Positions 26,274 to 34,120 of a stretch of 64,000 nucleotides of DNA are shown piece by piece. The notes beneath the pieces were generated by a model, which was not told the origin of the DNA, ran no database searches, and saw only the letters and a program-made list of their open reading frames with translations. Every line of letters begins with the position of its first letter. The first letter of the stretch is position 1. The translations under genes and the position numbers were made by a program. This DNA comes from DATLNM01 sp035536775 (GTDB taxonomy: Bacteria; Actinomycetota; CADDZG01; WHSQ01): NCBI GenBank assembly GCA_035536775.1, contig DATLNM010000052.1, forward strand, positions 15,176 through 79,175, read 5' to 3'.

Positions 26274-26838
26274 GATCCTCTCGGGGATGAAGACGGTGAT
26301 CGGGAACGTCTTCAAGAAGAAGGACACGGTCTCGTATCCCGAGGTCCGGCGTCAGCCGTTCCCCCGCTACAAAGGCCGCCACATCCTCGACCGCCATGCC
26401 GATGGGCTCGAGAAATGCATCGGTTGCGAGTTGTGTGCCGGTGCGTGTCCTGCCGATGCCATCAACGTCGTGGGCGCCGAGAACACCGAGGAGGCGCGCT
26501 TCTCACCCGGAGAGCGGTACGCGCAGATCTATCAGATCAATTACTTGCGATGCATCTTCTGCGGCCTGTGCGTCGAGGCCTGCCCGACCGAGGCGCTGCT
26601 CATGACCACGGAGTACGAGCTGTCGGGGTCGTCTCGAGAAGAGCTCATCTACACGAAGGATCAGCTGATCGTGGACGAGCCGATCGTGCGGCACTGGGCG
26701 AGCCGCAAAGAGATAGACCCCGGACGCACCCTCAAGGTGCCGCCCTCGGCTGGACGCGAGCCGAACCTGGGCGAGAAGGCAACGCCAACCGAGAAAGCCA
26801 CGATCGTGCCGCCCCCCAAGAAGAGCTGGTGGTCATGA
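26260..26838 (+). CDS. nuoI: NADH-quinone oxidoreductase subunit I (first cluster)
   Basis: 192 residues from GTG 26260, preceded by GAGGAGG at good spacing; it overlaps nuoH by 14 bases. Two [4Fe-4S] motifs, CIGCELCAGACP and CIFCGLCVEACP (clusters N6a and N6b). Length is normal for NuoI with a short hydrophilic tail ending KKSWWS, in contrast to the 398-residue copy at 36857. A palindromic repeat begins 2 bases after the stop. Confidence 0.95.
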   Translation: MALPEILSGMKTVIGNVFKKKDTVSYPEVRRQPFPRYKGRHILDRHADGLEKCIGCELCAGACPADAINVVGAENTEEARFSPGERYAQIYQINYLRCIFCGLCVEACPTEALLMTTEYELSGSSREELIYTKDQLIVDEPIVRHWASRKEIDPGRTLKVPPSAGREPNLGEKATPTEKATIVPPPKKSWWS

Positions 26839-26912
26839 CTAGCGATCGCCACGGCTCCGCCGGGGGCGGAATGATCCTTTCCGTTGACGATCGTGCCCGG
26901 AGGACCGAGTGA
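26835..26912 (+). other. Possible translationally coupled mini-ORF between nuoI and nuoJ (25 codons)
   Basis: ATG 26835 overlaps the nuoI TGA, and the TGA of this frame (26910-26912) overlaps the nuoJ GTG. The peptide begins MTSDRHGSAGGG. It lies over a dispersed repeat and may simply be the repeat read in one frame. The overlaps at both ends are exact, so ribosome hand-over from nuoI to nuoJ is possible. Confidence 0.3.
26841..26895. repeat. Palindromic repeat, copy A (after nuoI)
   Basis: Starts AGCGATCGCCACGGCTCC and ends GACGATCGTG; inner hairpin TCCGCC/GGCGGA with a 3-base loop. It matches the first half of copy B (27799-27852) over most of its length, including AGCGATCGYCACGGCTCC and the closing CGATCG. 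Confidence 0.7.
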
Positions 26913-27490
26913 CGATGGAGCAGGTGGTCTTCGGGGTCACGTTCGTCGTCGCTCTCGGGTCGGCGCTCGCGATGCTGTTCGCTCGCAACGCGGTTCACGT
27001 CGCGCTGTTCCTCGTCGGGACGCAGATCGCCCTCGCCCTCGCCTTCTTGCTCCAAGGGGCAGCTTTCGTCGCCGCGGTTCAGATCATCGTTTACGCCGGC
27101 GCGATCATGGTCCTGTTCCTCTTCGTCATCATGCTGCTCGGCGTCGATACCGAAGAGGCGCTTGCGGAGCCGCTCCCCGGTCAACGGCCGTTCGCGCTCG
27201 GCCTGGGCGTGTTGCTAGGTGCCGAGATCCTCTACCTCGTCCTGCGCGGCGTCGATCTCGCCGTGACCGGCGCGGCGGATGGGGGCGCCCGCCTTACGGC
27301 GATCAATGAGGATCCGGGCAACGTGACCGCGCTCGCCCGCCTTCTGTTCAGTCGCTACCTCTTCCCGTTCGAGGCGACATCGATCCTCCTCGTCGTCGCC
27401 ATCGTGGGTGTCATGACGCTCGCTCGCCGTATGGGTCGCGCGACCGTGGTGGCACCATCGGACGAGACCGATCAGGAAGTGGCCGCATGA
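26909..27490 (+). CDS. nuoJ: NADH-quinone oxidoreductase subunit J (first cluster)
   Basis: 193 residues from GTG 26909, with GGAGG 5 bases upstream; ATG 26915 is an alternative with poorer spacing. Five TM helices and the NuoJ pattern ARNAVHVALFLVGTQIALA, VYAGAIMVLFLFVIMLLG (the pi-bulge helix TM3) and FPFEATSILLVVAIVGV. Membrane-arm subunit that couples quinone reduction to the proton pumps. Downstream overlap with nuoK is 4 bases. Confidence 0.95.
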   Translation: MTMEQVVFGVTFVVALGSALAMLFARNAVHVALFLVGTQIALALAFLLQGAAFVAAVQIIVYAGAIMVLFLFVIMLLGVDTEEALAEPLPGQRPFALGLGVLLGAEILYLVLRGVDLAVTGAADGGARLTAINEDPGNVTALARLLFSRYLFPFEATSILLVVAIVGVMTLARRMGRATVVAPSDETDQEVAA

Positions 27491-27792
27491 GTGTTGCGCC
27501 TGCCTATTACCTGGTCCTCGCGGCCCTGCTGTTCACGGTGGGAGTCATCGGGGTTCTCACGCGGCGGAACGCCATCGTCATCTTCATGTTCATCGAGCTG
27601 ATGTTGAACGCGGTGAACCTCGTCTTCGTGACGTTCGCCCGCATACAGGGCGACGTTGCGGGGCAGGTGCTCGTGTTCTTCGTGCTCGTGGTGGCTGCAG
27701 CCGAGGCCGTGGTCGGCCTGGCGATCATCCTGATGATCGCCAGGAGGCGCGGTACGTCCAACGTCGACGACATCAGTTTGTTGAGATGGTGA
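27487..27792 (+). CDS. nuoK: NADH-quinone oxidoreductase subunit K (first cluster)
   Basis: 101 residues from ATG 27487 (ATGA overlap). Three TM helices with the NuoK acidic residues in FIELMLNAVNL and AAAEAVVGLAII, part of the hydrophilic axis of the membrane arm. Same length as the second-cluster copy, and both end in an SNVDDISLLRW/SDVDEMSLMKW-type tail. A 136-base stretch with a repeat separates it from nuoL. Confidence 0.95.
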   Translation: MSVAPAYYLVLAALLFTVGVIGVLTRRNAIVIFMFIELMLNAVNLVFVTFARIQGDVAGQVLVFFVLVVAAAEAVVGLAIILMIARRRGTSNVDDISLLRW

Positions 27793-27798
27793 TGGACA

Positions 27799-27915
27799 AG
27801 CGATCGTCACGGCTCCGCCGAGTGCGGAATCGGGAGTCCGTTTGCCGATCGCGCCGCAGAGGCAGCGCCATCGGTGCTGCCGTCGCAGGGCGACCATCCG
27901 TGAGGCGGGTCGCCC
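27799..27915. repeat. Palindromic repeat, copy B (between nuoK and nuoL)
   Basis: The longest intergenic copy. Its first half matches copy A and closes with CGATCGC at 27846-27852, complementary to the opening GCGATCG. Its second half matches the nuoM tail (copy C) and contains the hairpin GGGCGACC (27888-27895) / GGTCGCCC (27908-27915), an exact 8-bp stem. Frame 27790 reads TSDRHGSAECG, similar to the peptide in copy A. Confidence 0.7.
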
Positions 27916-27928
27916 GGAGGGAAATGCA

Positions 27929-29884
27929 ATGGATCTAGCGGGCCTGACCACCGACGGCAGCTCGGCGGTCGAGACGATGATCATCGCCGCGCCTCTCGCC
28001 GGGGCGTTGCTCCTGCTCGCTATCGGCAAACGAATTGGGAGGATCTCGGCGGTCGTCGCGGTCGTGGCGATGCTCGTGTCTCTGGCCGGCTCGATAGTCG
28101 TGTTCCTCGACGTTCACGCGGCCACCCAGGTCGCAGCAGACACCGGCGAGCATCTCGCGGGGGAGGGCGCGGCGTCGTACACGGTTCGGTTGTTCGAGTG
28201 GATAGCCGTAGCCGACTTCTCGGTGGCCGTCGACCTGCTTATCGATCCCCTCTCCGCGGTGATGCTGCTCGTCGTCACAGGCGTGGGCACTCTCATCCAC
28301 ATCTATTCCATCGCGTACATGCGCGACGACGACCGTTTCTCGCGTTTCTTCGCCTACCTCAACCTGTTCGTCGCTTTCATGCTCATTCTCGTCCTTGCCG
28401 ACAACCTGCTTCTCCTTTATGTCGGGTGGGAGGGCGTCGGCCTGTGCTCCTACTTGCTGATCGGATTCTGGTTCGAGAAGAAGTCGGCTTCTGACGCCGC
28501 GAAGAAGGCATTCATCGTCAATCGCATCGGAGACTTCGCGTTCCTGCTTGGGATATTCGTGTTGGCCGGGGCCGTCGGAAGCCTCACGTTCGGTGCGATC
28601 AACGCGGAGGCCGGCGCTATGGGAGCGGGGATCGCAACGATCGCCTCGCTTCTGCTGTTCGCCGGCGCAACCGGCAAGAGCGCTCAGATACCGCTCTACG
28701 TGTGGCTGCCTGATGCGATGGAGGGTCCAACGCCTGTCTCCGCGCTGATCCACGCCGCCACGATGGTGACGGCAGGCGTCTACATGGTGGCGCGACTTAG
28801 TCCGGTGTTCGTCGCATCCGAGGGGACCGCCCTCCTCGTCGTCGGTTGGATCGGTGCCCTCACGGCTCTGTGGGCCGCATTGATGGCGGCGACCGAATAC
28901 GACATCAAACGAGTGCTTGCCTATTCGACCATCTCGCAGCTCGGATACATGTTCCTCGCTCACGGCGTCGGCGCGTTCTCTGCTGGGATCTTCCACCTCG
29001 TGACTCATGCGTTCTTCAAGGCGTTGATGTTCCTGGCCGCCGGCGCGGTCATGCACGGCCTCGCGAACCGCACCGACATGCGGGAGATGGGCGGTCTGCG
29101 CAAGTCGATGCCGATCACTGCCTACACGTTCCTGTTCGGGTGGCTCGCCATCTCTGGGATCGCCCCATTCGCAGGGTTCTGGTCCAAGGACGCGATCCTT
29201 GCGTCGGCATGGGCTCAGGGTGAATACGCGCTCTGGGGCATGGGCGTCGCTACTGCGGCCCTGACGGCGTTCTATATGTCGCGCTTGTACTTCCGCGTCT
29301 TCGAGGGTCGCTCGCGCGTCCCCGAAGGCATCCACCCTCACGACGCGACTCCCTTGATGGCGGTCGCGCTCATCCCGCTCGCGCTCCTCTCCCTCGCGGC
29401 TGGCGTGATCAACCTGCCGGGGAGCCTCGAGCTGGAGCATCTCCTCGAGCCGGTCGTCGGCGGCGTGCACGTCCCGTCCGGGCTAACACCCTGGGTGCTC
29501 GGCGGCACCGCGCTGGTTGCGGCCTTCGCCGGGATACTCGCGGCGCGCGGTCTCTATCTGCACCGCGCCGGAAACGTCCGCCGCAGACGTCTGATAGCGA
29601 TGTCTGGAGGGCTGGTCGAGGCGGCGCGCAACAAGTTCTATGTCGACGAGATCTACGGTCGTGCGATCGTCTTGCCGGGCAAGCGTCTCGCAGGTTTCCT
29701 CGCCAACTCGTTCGACCGCAAGGTGATCGACGGCGCGCTCATGGGGTCGGGAGCGCTCGTTGCGCGCATGGGCGAGACACTGCGCCGGTTGCAGTCGGGC
29801 TTCGTGCGCAACTATGCCGTCTCGTTTCTCCTCGGCGCGGTCGTGCTGCTGTCCATCGTCGTAGTCAGGGTGTCCCTCGCATGA
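27929..29884 (+). CDS. nuoL: NADH-quinone oxidoreductase subunit L (first cluster)
   Basis: 651 residues from ATG 27929, chosen because CGGAGGG lies just upstream and the longer frame from 27842 reads through a repeat. Antiporter-like subunit with VGWEGVGLCSYLLIGFWF (key Glu), GKSAQIPLYVWLPDAMEGPTPVSALIHAATMV (key Lys) and STISQLGYMFLAHG. The long C-terminal lateral helix and last TM occupy residues about 520-651. It is the distal proton-pumping subunit. Confidence 0.95.
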   Translation: MDLAGLTTDGSSAVETMIIAAPLAGALLLLAIGKRIGRISAVVAVVAMLVSLAGSIVVFLDVHAATQVAADTGEHLAGEGAASYTVRLFEWIAVADFSVAVDLLIDPLSAVMLLVVTGVGTLIHIYSIAYMRDDDRFSRFFAYLNLFVAFMLILVLADNLLLLYVGWEGVGLCSYLLIGFWFEKKSASDAAKKAFIVNRIGDFAFLLGIFVLAGAVGSLTFGAINAEAGAMGAGIATIASLLLFAGATGKSAQIPLYVWLPDAMEGPTPVSALIHAATMVTAGVYMVARLSPVFVASEGTALLVVGWIGALTALWAALMAATEYDIKRVLAYSTISQLGYMFLAHGVGAFSAGIFHLVTHAFFKALMFLAAGAVMHGLANRTDMREMGGLRKSMPITAYTFLFGWLAISGIAPFAGFWSKDAILASAWAQGEYALWGMGVATAALTAFYMSRLYFRVFEGRSRVPEGIHPHDATPLMAVALIPLALLSLAAGVINLPGSLELEHLLEPVVGGVHVPSGLTPWVLGGTALVAAFAGILAARGLYLHRAGNVRRRRLIAMSGGLVEAARNKFYVDEIYGRAIVLPGKRLAGFLANSFDRKVIDGALMGSGALVARMGETLRRLQSGFVRNYAVSFLLGAVVLLSIVVVRVSLA

Positions 29885-29928
29885 GCGATCGCCATGCGTA
29901 CCAACTCGACCACAGGATCATTCGATGA
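29881..29928 (+). other. Possible coupled mini-ORF between nuoL and nuoM (15 codons) over repeat copy D
   Basis: ATG 29881 overlaps the nuoL stop and the TGA at 29926-29928 overlaps the nuoM start at 29925. The peptide is MSDRHAYQLDHRIIR, sharing SDRH with the nuoI-nuoJ mini-ORF. ATGAGCGATC occurs at both 29881 and 29925, a 10-base direct repeat 44 bases apart, so the second copy supplies the first codons of nuoM. Confidence 0.3.
29884..29893. repeat. Palindromic repeat remnant, copy D (nuoL stop)
   Basis: AGCGATCGCC begins on the last base of the nuoL stop codon. Only the opening segment of the repeat family is recognisable; the following bases to 29924 do not match copies A-C. Confidence 0.45.
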
Positions 29929-31550
29929 GCGATCTTCCTCTCCTGGATATCGTCGTGTTCGCCCCACTGGTGGGCGCGCTGCTCGTCGGCCTCATTCCAC
30001 GTGAGCGCGATGTCGCGGTGCGCTACACCGCGCTGTTCGTGACACTCGCGACGTTCGTTCTCTCGCTCATGCTCCTTGTCGACTTCGACGCCACGCGCAG
30101 CGGCTTTCAGGGCGGTAGCTCAATCTCTTGGATCCCGCAGTGGGGGGCCGGGTACGTGACCGGCATCGACGGGATCAGCTTGTGGATGGTCATGCTTACG
30201 ACTTTCCTGATGCCGTTGGGGGTGCTCGCATCATGGGGCGTCAAGAAGCGCGTCAAGCACTACTTCATCTTCCTGCTCGCCCTCGAGACGGGGATGCTCG
30301 GAGTCTTCTGCGCCCTCGACCTGCTTCTGTTCTACGTGTTCTGGGAAGTGACACTCGTCCCGATGTACTTCCTCATCGGCATGTGGGGATACGAGAGGCG
30401 CATCTATGCCGCGATGAAATTCTTCATCTTCACCTTGGTGGGATCGCTACTGATGCTGATCTCGATCCTCTTCCTGTACTTTTCGGCTCAAGGGTCCCCG
30501 ACGTTCGACTACGGCGAGCTGCTCGGGACATCGCTGTCGCTCCCGGCTCAACGACTCCTCTTCTTGGGCTTCTTTGCCTCGTTCGCAGTAAAGGTGCCGC
30601 TGGTTCCGTTGCATACGTGGTTGCCGGATGCGCACACTGAAGCGCCTACCGCGGGCTCCGTGATGCTGGCGGGGATCCTTCTGAAGATGGGCGCCTACGG
30701 ACTCATCAGATTCGCGATCCCCTTGTTCCCCGACGCTGCCCGAGAGCTTGCACCCGCCGTTATCGCGCTCGCTATCGCGGGCATCATCTACGGCGCCCTC
30801 GTCGCGGCGATGCAGAAAGACCTCAAACGGCTCATCGCGTATTCGTCGGTCGCGCACCTCGGTTTCGTCGTCCTCGGGATCTTCGTCGGAACGATCCAGG
30901 GGATGAGCGGAGGCATCCTGCAGATGGTGAGCCATGGCTTATCGACCGGCGCCCTGTTCATGCTCGTCGGCATCCTCTACGACCGGCGACACACCCGAGC
31001 GATAGGTGACTTCGGCGGACTGGCGCGTTCGGTGCCCGTGATCGCGGGGATCTTCTTGTTCGTCGCGCTGTCGTCGATCGGGTTGCCGGGGCTCAACGGG
31101 TTCGTTGGTGAGTTCCTCGTGCTGCTTGGGACGTTCGTGGCCTATCGGTGGTGGGTCATCCCCGCGGCGGCCGGCATCATCCTCGCCGCGGTGTACCTGT
31201 TGTGGGCCTACCAGCGCGTGTTCCAGGGAGAGATCACCGACGACGCCAACCGCTCTATCAAGGACATGAACCTGCGGGAGGCGATAATGCTCGCCCCGAT
31301 CCTGGTCTTGATCGTCGCGATCGGCGTTTACCCCAAGCCCTTCCTCGAGCGCATAGAGCCCGCGGCGCAACTCGTGGTGCGTCAACTCAACGAAGCCTCG
31401 GTGATCCCCGGAGCAGTGCACGTTCCGGTCGCCTTCGAGCACGAGCGATCGTCTCGACGATCGCGTCGCGGAGGCATCGCAGCACGCGATGCCAAAGCAG
31501 GGCACCCACCCGCAAGGTGGGGCGCCCGAAACAAGTTGGAGGCGCCCTGA
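29925..31550 (+). CDS. nuoM: NADH-quinone oxidoreductase subunit M (first cluster) with repeat-encoded tail
   Basis: 541 residues from ATG 29925. Antiporter-like subunit: FYVFWEVTLVPMYFLIGMWG (key Glu), FAVKVPLVPLHTWLPDAHTE (key Lys) and AYSSVAHLGFVVLG. The normal fold ends near residue 505. The last 35 residues, from ERSSRRSRRGGIAA to the stop, are Arg-rich, unlike any NuoM tail I know, and are encoded by repeat copy C. The second-cluster NuoM is 507 residues, which fits the idea that the tail was added. The stop overlaps nuoN (TGATG). Confidence 0.95.
   Translation: MSDLPLLDIVVFAPLVGALLVGLIPRERDVAVRYTALFVTLATFVLSLMLLVDFDATRSGFQGGSSISWIPQWGAGYVTGIDGISLWMVMLTTFLMPLGVLASWGVKKRVKHYFIFLLALETGMLGVFCALDLLLFYVFWEVTLVPMYFLIGMWGYERRIYAAMKFFIFTLVGSLLMLISILFLYFSAQGSPTFDYGELLGTSLSLPAQRLLFLGFFASFAVKVPLVPLHTWLPDAHTEAPTAGSVMLAGILLKMGAYGLIRFAIPLFPDAARELAPAVIALAIAGIIYGALVAAMQKDLKRLIAYSSVAHLGFVVLGIFVGTIQGMSGGILQMVSHGLSTGALFMLVGILYDRRHTRAIGDFGGLARSVPVIAGIFLFVALSSIGLPGLNGFVGEFLVLLGTFVAYRWWVIPAAAGIILAAVYLLWAYQRVFQGEITDDANRSIKDMNLREAIMLAPILVLIVAIGVYPKPFLERIEPAAQLVVRQLNEASVIPGAVHVPVAFEHERSSRRSRRGGIAARDAKAGHPPARWGARNKLEAP
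31444..31527. repeat. Palindromic repeat, copy C, inside the 3' end of nuoM
   Basis: Opens with a perfect dyad, GCGATCGTC at 31445-31453 and GACGATCGC at 31456-31464, then matches the second half of copy B (GATCGCG..CGC..GAGGCA, then GCAGGGC..CGCCCG). Its hairpin GGGC..CCCACC / GGTGGG..GCCC (31500-31527) occupies the same place as the B hairpin with different paired bases, which suggests structure is kept. Confidence 0.65.
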
Positions 31551-33073
31551 TGGATTTCGTAGCGCCCCCGGTACGTCTCGGCGGCGTCGCTCCCGAGCTA
31601 GCGCTCGCGATCGGCGCTCTGTTGATCTTGCTCGCTGATTCGATCTTCGGGCCGAAGCGCGACGTGCTCGACGCGACGCCTCAGCGAACGTCCAGCTGGC
31701 ACCTCCCGTTCGCGTCCTCTCTCGTTCTGATGATCGCGGCGTATTTCGCATGGGATGCCTGGGGGGTCATCGCCGATAAGGGTCCACGGCTGCACCTCGG
31801 CGACATGATCGCGTTCGATTCGTTCGCGACGTTCGTGAAGATGGCATTGGTCGTGTTCGGTCTCCTCACCGTGTGGGCGGGCCGGGATGCGCTGCGCCGC
31901 GATGGTCTCGAAGAGGCGGAGTTCTACGCGCTAGTGCTTTTCGCGGTCTCCGGAATGATGCTGATGGCGTCGGCCGCGGACCTCATCGTGATGTTCCTCG
32001 GTCTCGAGACCTTCTCGGTTGCCCTCTACGTCCTGGTCGGGTTCAACCGGCGATCACTTCTCAGCCAAGAGGCGGCGATGAAGTACTTCCTGCTCGGCGC
32101 GTTCTCATCCACGTTCTTCTTGCTGGGCATCGCGCTCGTCTACGGCGCGGTCGGTTCCACCAACCTCTACGGCAGCGGCGCGAGCGACGGCATCCTCGAT
32201 TTTGTCCGGTCGACCCCCGCGTCAGAGGTCGGGCTCCTCGTGCTGGCGGCCGGTCTCTTGATCATCGGACTTGCGTTCAAGATCGGGGCAGTCCCGTTCC
32301 ACATGTGGACACCGGACGCCTATCAGGGCGCGCCCTCGGCCGTCACCGGCTTCATGGCCGCAGGCACCAAGCTCGCGGCCTTCGCCGCGCTGCTCCGCCT
32401 GCTCGATGTCTCGCTCCTCTCACTGAGCTGGGACTGGGAGCCGTTGGTGATCTCGATCGCCATCCTCACGATGGTCGTCGGGTCGATCCTTGCTGTCGTG
32501 CAGGAGGACCTCAAGAGGGTGCTCGCCTATTCGTCGATCGCCCACGCAGGCTTCCTGCTCACCGGCATCATCGCGGCGAGCGATCGCGGAGTGTCCGGGT
32601 CGCTCTTCTACCTCGTCACATATGGCGCCACCGTGCTGGGGGCGTTCGCGGTCGTCTCGGTCCTTGCGGGCCGAGACGAGAGGCGAGCGCGCCTCACGGA
32701 CTTCCGTGGGCTGTTCTTCGAGAGACCGGTGCTCGCCGGGGCCTTAACCCTTTTCCTGCTGTCGCTTGCCGGAGTCCCGCTGACCTCTGGATTCATCGGG
32801 AAGCTGCTCGTGTTCGGCGCCGCGGTCCAGTCGGGTTATCCATGGCTCGCGGTGATCGGCGCGCTGGCGAGCGCGATCGCGGCCTTCTTCTACTTGCGCG
32901 TGCTCGTCGTCATGTACATGCAAGAGCCTGAGGGCGCGAGTGTCGGCGATCCGGTCCAGCCCCTCACGAGGGTCGTCATCGGGGCGACGGCCGCGGCGAC
33001 ACTGGTCTTTGGCATCCTCTGGGGCCCCCTGGCCGACCTCGCCGGTCAGGCGACCTTCTTCTTCGCCTTATAG
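31550..33073 (+). CDS. nuoN: NADH-quinone oxidoreductase subunit N (first cluster)
   Basis: 507 residues from ATG 31550, overlapping the nuoM stop by one base. Fourteen-helix antiporter-like subunit with FLGLETFSVALYVLVGF (key Glu), FKIGAVPFHMWTPDAYQGAPSAV (key Lys) and AYSSIAHAGFLLTG. Last gene of the 14-gene cluster; the final residues are LAGQATFFFAL. No typical T-tract terminator follows, so read-through into the second cluster is possible. Confidence 0.95.
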   Translation: MDFVAPPVRLGGVAPELALAIGALLILLADSIFGPKRDVLDATPQRTSSWHLPFASSLVLMIAAYFAWDAWGVIADKGPRLHLGDMIAFDSFATFVKMALVVFGLLTVWAGRDALRRDGLEEAEFYALVLFAVSGMMLMASAADLIVMFLGLETFSVALYVLVGFNRRSLLSQEAAMKYFLLGAFSSTFFLLGIALVYGAVGSTNLYGSGASDGILDFVRSTPASEVGLLVLAAGLLIIGLAFKIGAVPFHMWTPDAYQGAPSAVTGFMAAGTKLAAFAALLRLLDVSLLSLSWDWEPLVISIAILTMVVGSILAVVQEDLKRVLAYSSIAHAGFLLTGIIAASDRGVSGSLFYLVTYGATVLGAFAVVSVLAGRDERRARLTDFRGLFFERPVLAGALTLFLLSLAGVPLTSGFIGKLLVFGAAVQSGYPWLAVIGALASAIAAFFYLRVLVVMYMQEPEGASVGDPVQPLTRVVIGATAAATLVFGILWGPLADLAGQATFFFAL

Positions 33074-33074
33074 C

Positions 33075-33087
33075 GCTTGTCACAAGC
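33075..33087. promoter_or_regulatory. Small palindrome in the gap between the two nuo clusters
   Basis: GCTTGT-C-ACAAGC starts 2 bases after the nuoN stop. The 128-base gap it opens also holds GTGATAGTTTTCC near 33117, vaguely like one side of the operator at 16473. It could be an operator or a weak attenuating hairpin; there is no T-tract. Confidence 0.35.
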
Positions 33088-33201
33088 ACACTTGGTCGGG
33101 GTCGTGAAGGGGCTGCGTGATAGTTTTCCGCCCGTATCCAGGGCATTTGCACCCGGGGCGCGGCGGTCCTGGGGGCCACGAGACAGGAGCCGCAAAGCGA
33201 C

Positions 33202-33570
33202 ATGCCTGAGGGTTACTTCGGCCAGTACGTAACCATCGGAATCTTCGCCCTCGTCGGCGTTTCCCTGGTCTTCGTGACCCTTCAGATCGCCCGACTGCTT
33301 CGCCCGAACGTCCCCCACCCCGAGAAGTACACGACGTATGAGTCCGGCATCGACCCCATCGGAGAGGGCTGGGCCCAGACGAACGTTCGTTACTACGTCT
33401 TCGCCCTACTGTTCGTGATCTTCGATGTTGAGGCGGTCTTCCTGTTCCCCTGGGCGATCGTGTTCGAGCGCCTCGGGACCCAGGCCTTCGTCGAGATGAT
33501 CATCTTCATCGGCATCCTCGCCCTTGCTCTGGTCTACGCGATCAAGAAGAAGGTCCTCGAGTGGGTCTGA
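33202..33570 (+). CDS. nuoA: NADH-quinone oxidoreductase subunit A (second cluster)
   Basis: 122 residues from ATG 33202, with a ribosome site AGGAG upstream. Three TM helices, TYESGIDPIGEGWAQTNVRYY and VIFDVEAVFLFPWAIVF. The Cys of the first-cluster YECG loop is replaced by Ser (YESG), a Cys/Ser difference also seen between NuoA homologues elsewhere. It begins an 11-gene cluster that has no E, F or G. Confidence 0.94.
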   Translation: MPEGYFGQYVTIGIFALVGVSLVFVTLQIARLLRPNVPHPEKYTTYESGIDPIGEGWAQTNVRYYVFALLFVIFDVEAVFLFPWAIVFERLGTQAFVEMIIFIGILALALVYAIKKKVLEWV

Positions 33571-33589
33571 TGACGGCGGGATCGCTCCG

Positions 33590-34120
33590 ATGAGCGTCGT
33601 CGAGAAGGTGAAGCTCCCGGCTCCCGTCAACTGGCTCCTCAACTGGAGCCGGAAGTACTCCTTGTGGATGATGCAGTTCGGCCTTGCGTGCTGCGGGATC
33701 GAGATGGGTGCCGCTCTCGCCACGAAATTCGACATCATCCGCTTCGGCGTCATCCCGTTCCCGGCCTCGCCCCGCCAGGCCGACCTGCTCGTGGTTGCCG
33801 GGACGGTGACCGACAAGATGGCCGCGCCTTTGAAGCGCGTGTACGACCAGATGCCCGAGCCCAAGTACGTCATCTCGATGGGCTCGTGTGCGAACTGCGG
33901 CGGTCCCTACTGGGACTCGTATGCGGTTACGAAGGGCGTCGACCAGATCATCCCTGTCGACGTCTACGTTCCCGGTTGCCCCCCGCGCCCAGAGGCTCTC
34001 CTGCAGGGCGTCATCCGGCTCCAGGAGAAGATCGCCAACGAAGATCCGCAGAAGAAGTGGCGCGGCCACGAGATCCCCATCCCGCACATCCCCGAACCCG
34101 GGCTCGCAGGCGGTATCTGA
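33590..34120 (+). CDS. nuoB: NADH-quinone oxidoreductase subunit B (second cluster)
   Basis: 176 residues from ATG 33590. The N2 ligands are all present: GLACCGIEMGA, SMGSCANCGGPYWDSY and VPGCPPRPEA. An additional Cys follows the third ligand (SCANCGG), absent from the first-cluster protein. KYSLWMMQFG at the N-terminus and IRFGVIPFPASPRQADLL are family marks. The intact cluster ligands imply that this complex still reduces quinone, whatever its electron donor is. Confidence 0.95.
   Translation: MSVVEKVKLPAPVNWLLNWSRKYSLWMMQFGLACCGIEMGAALATKFDIIRFGVIPFPASPRQADLLVVAGTVTDKMAAPLKRVYDQMPEPKYVISMGSCANCGGPYWDSYAVTKGVDQIIPVDVYVPGCPPRPEALLQGVIRLQEKIANEDPQKKWRGHEIPIPHIPEPGLAGGI

Noticed and set aside
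27935..29470. A 511-codon open frame on the minus strand opposite nuoL
   Set aside because: Its composition (Arg, His, Asp, Glu-rich) is what antisense frames of GC-rich membrane-protein genes look like, and nuoL on the other strand is unmistakable. The same applies to the long minus frames at 1956-3086 and 5692-6852.
32576..32590. GCGATCG inside nuoN as another copy of the repeat
   Set aside because: It encodes ASDRG within a well-conserved part of the antiporter-like domain and has no flanking match to the repeat.
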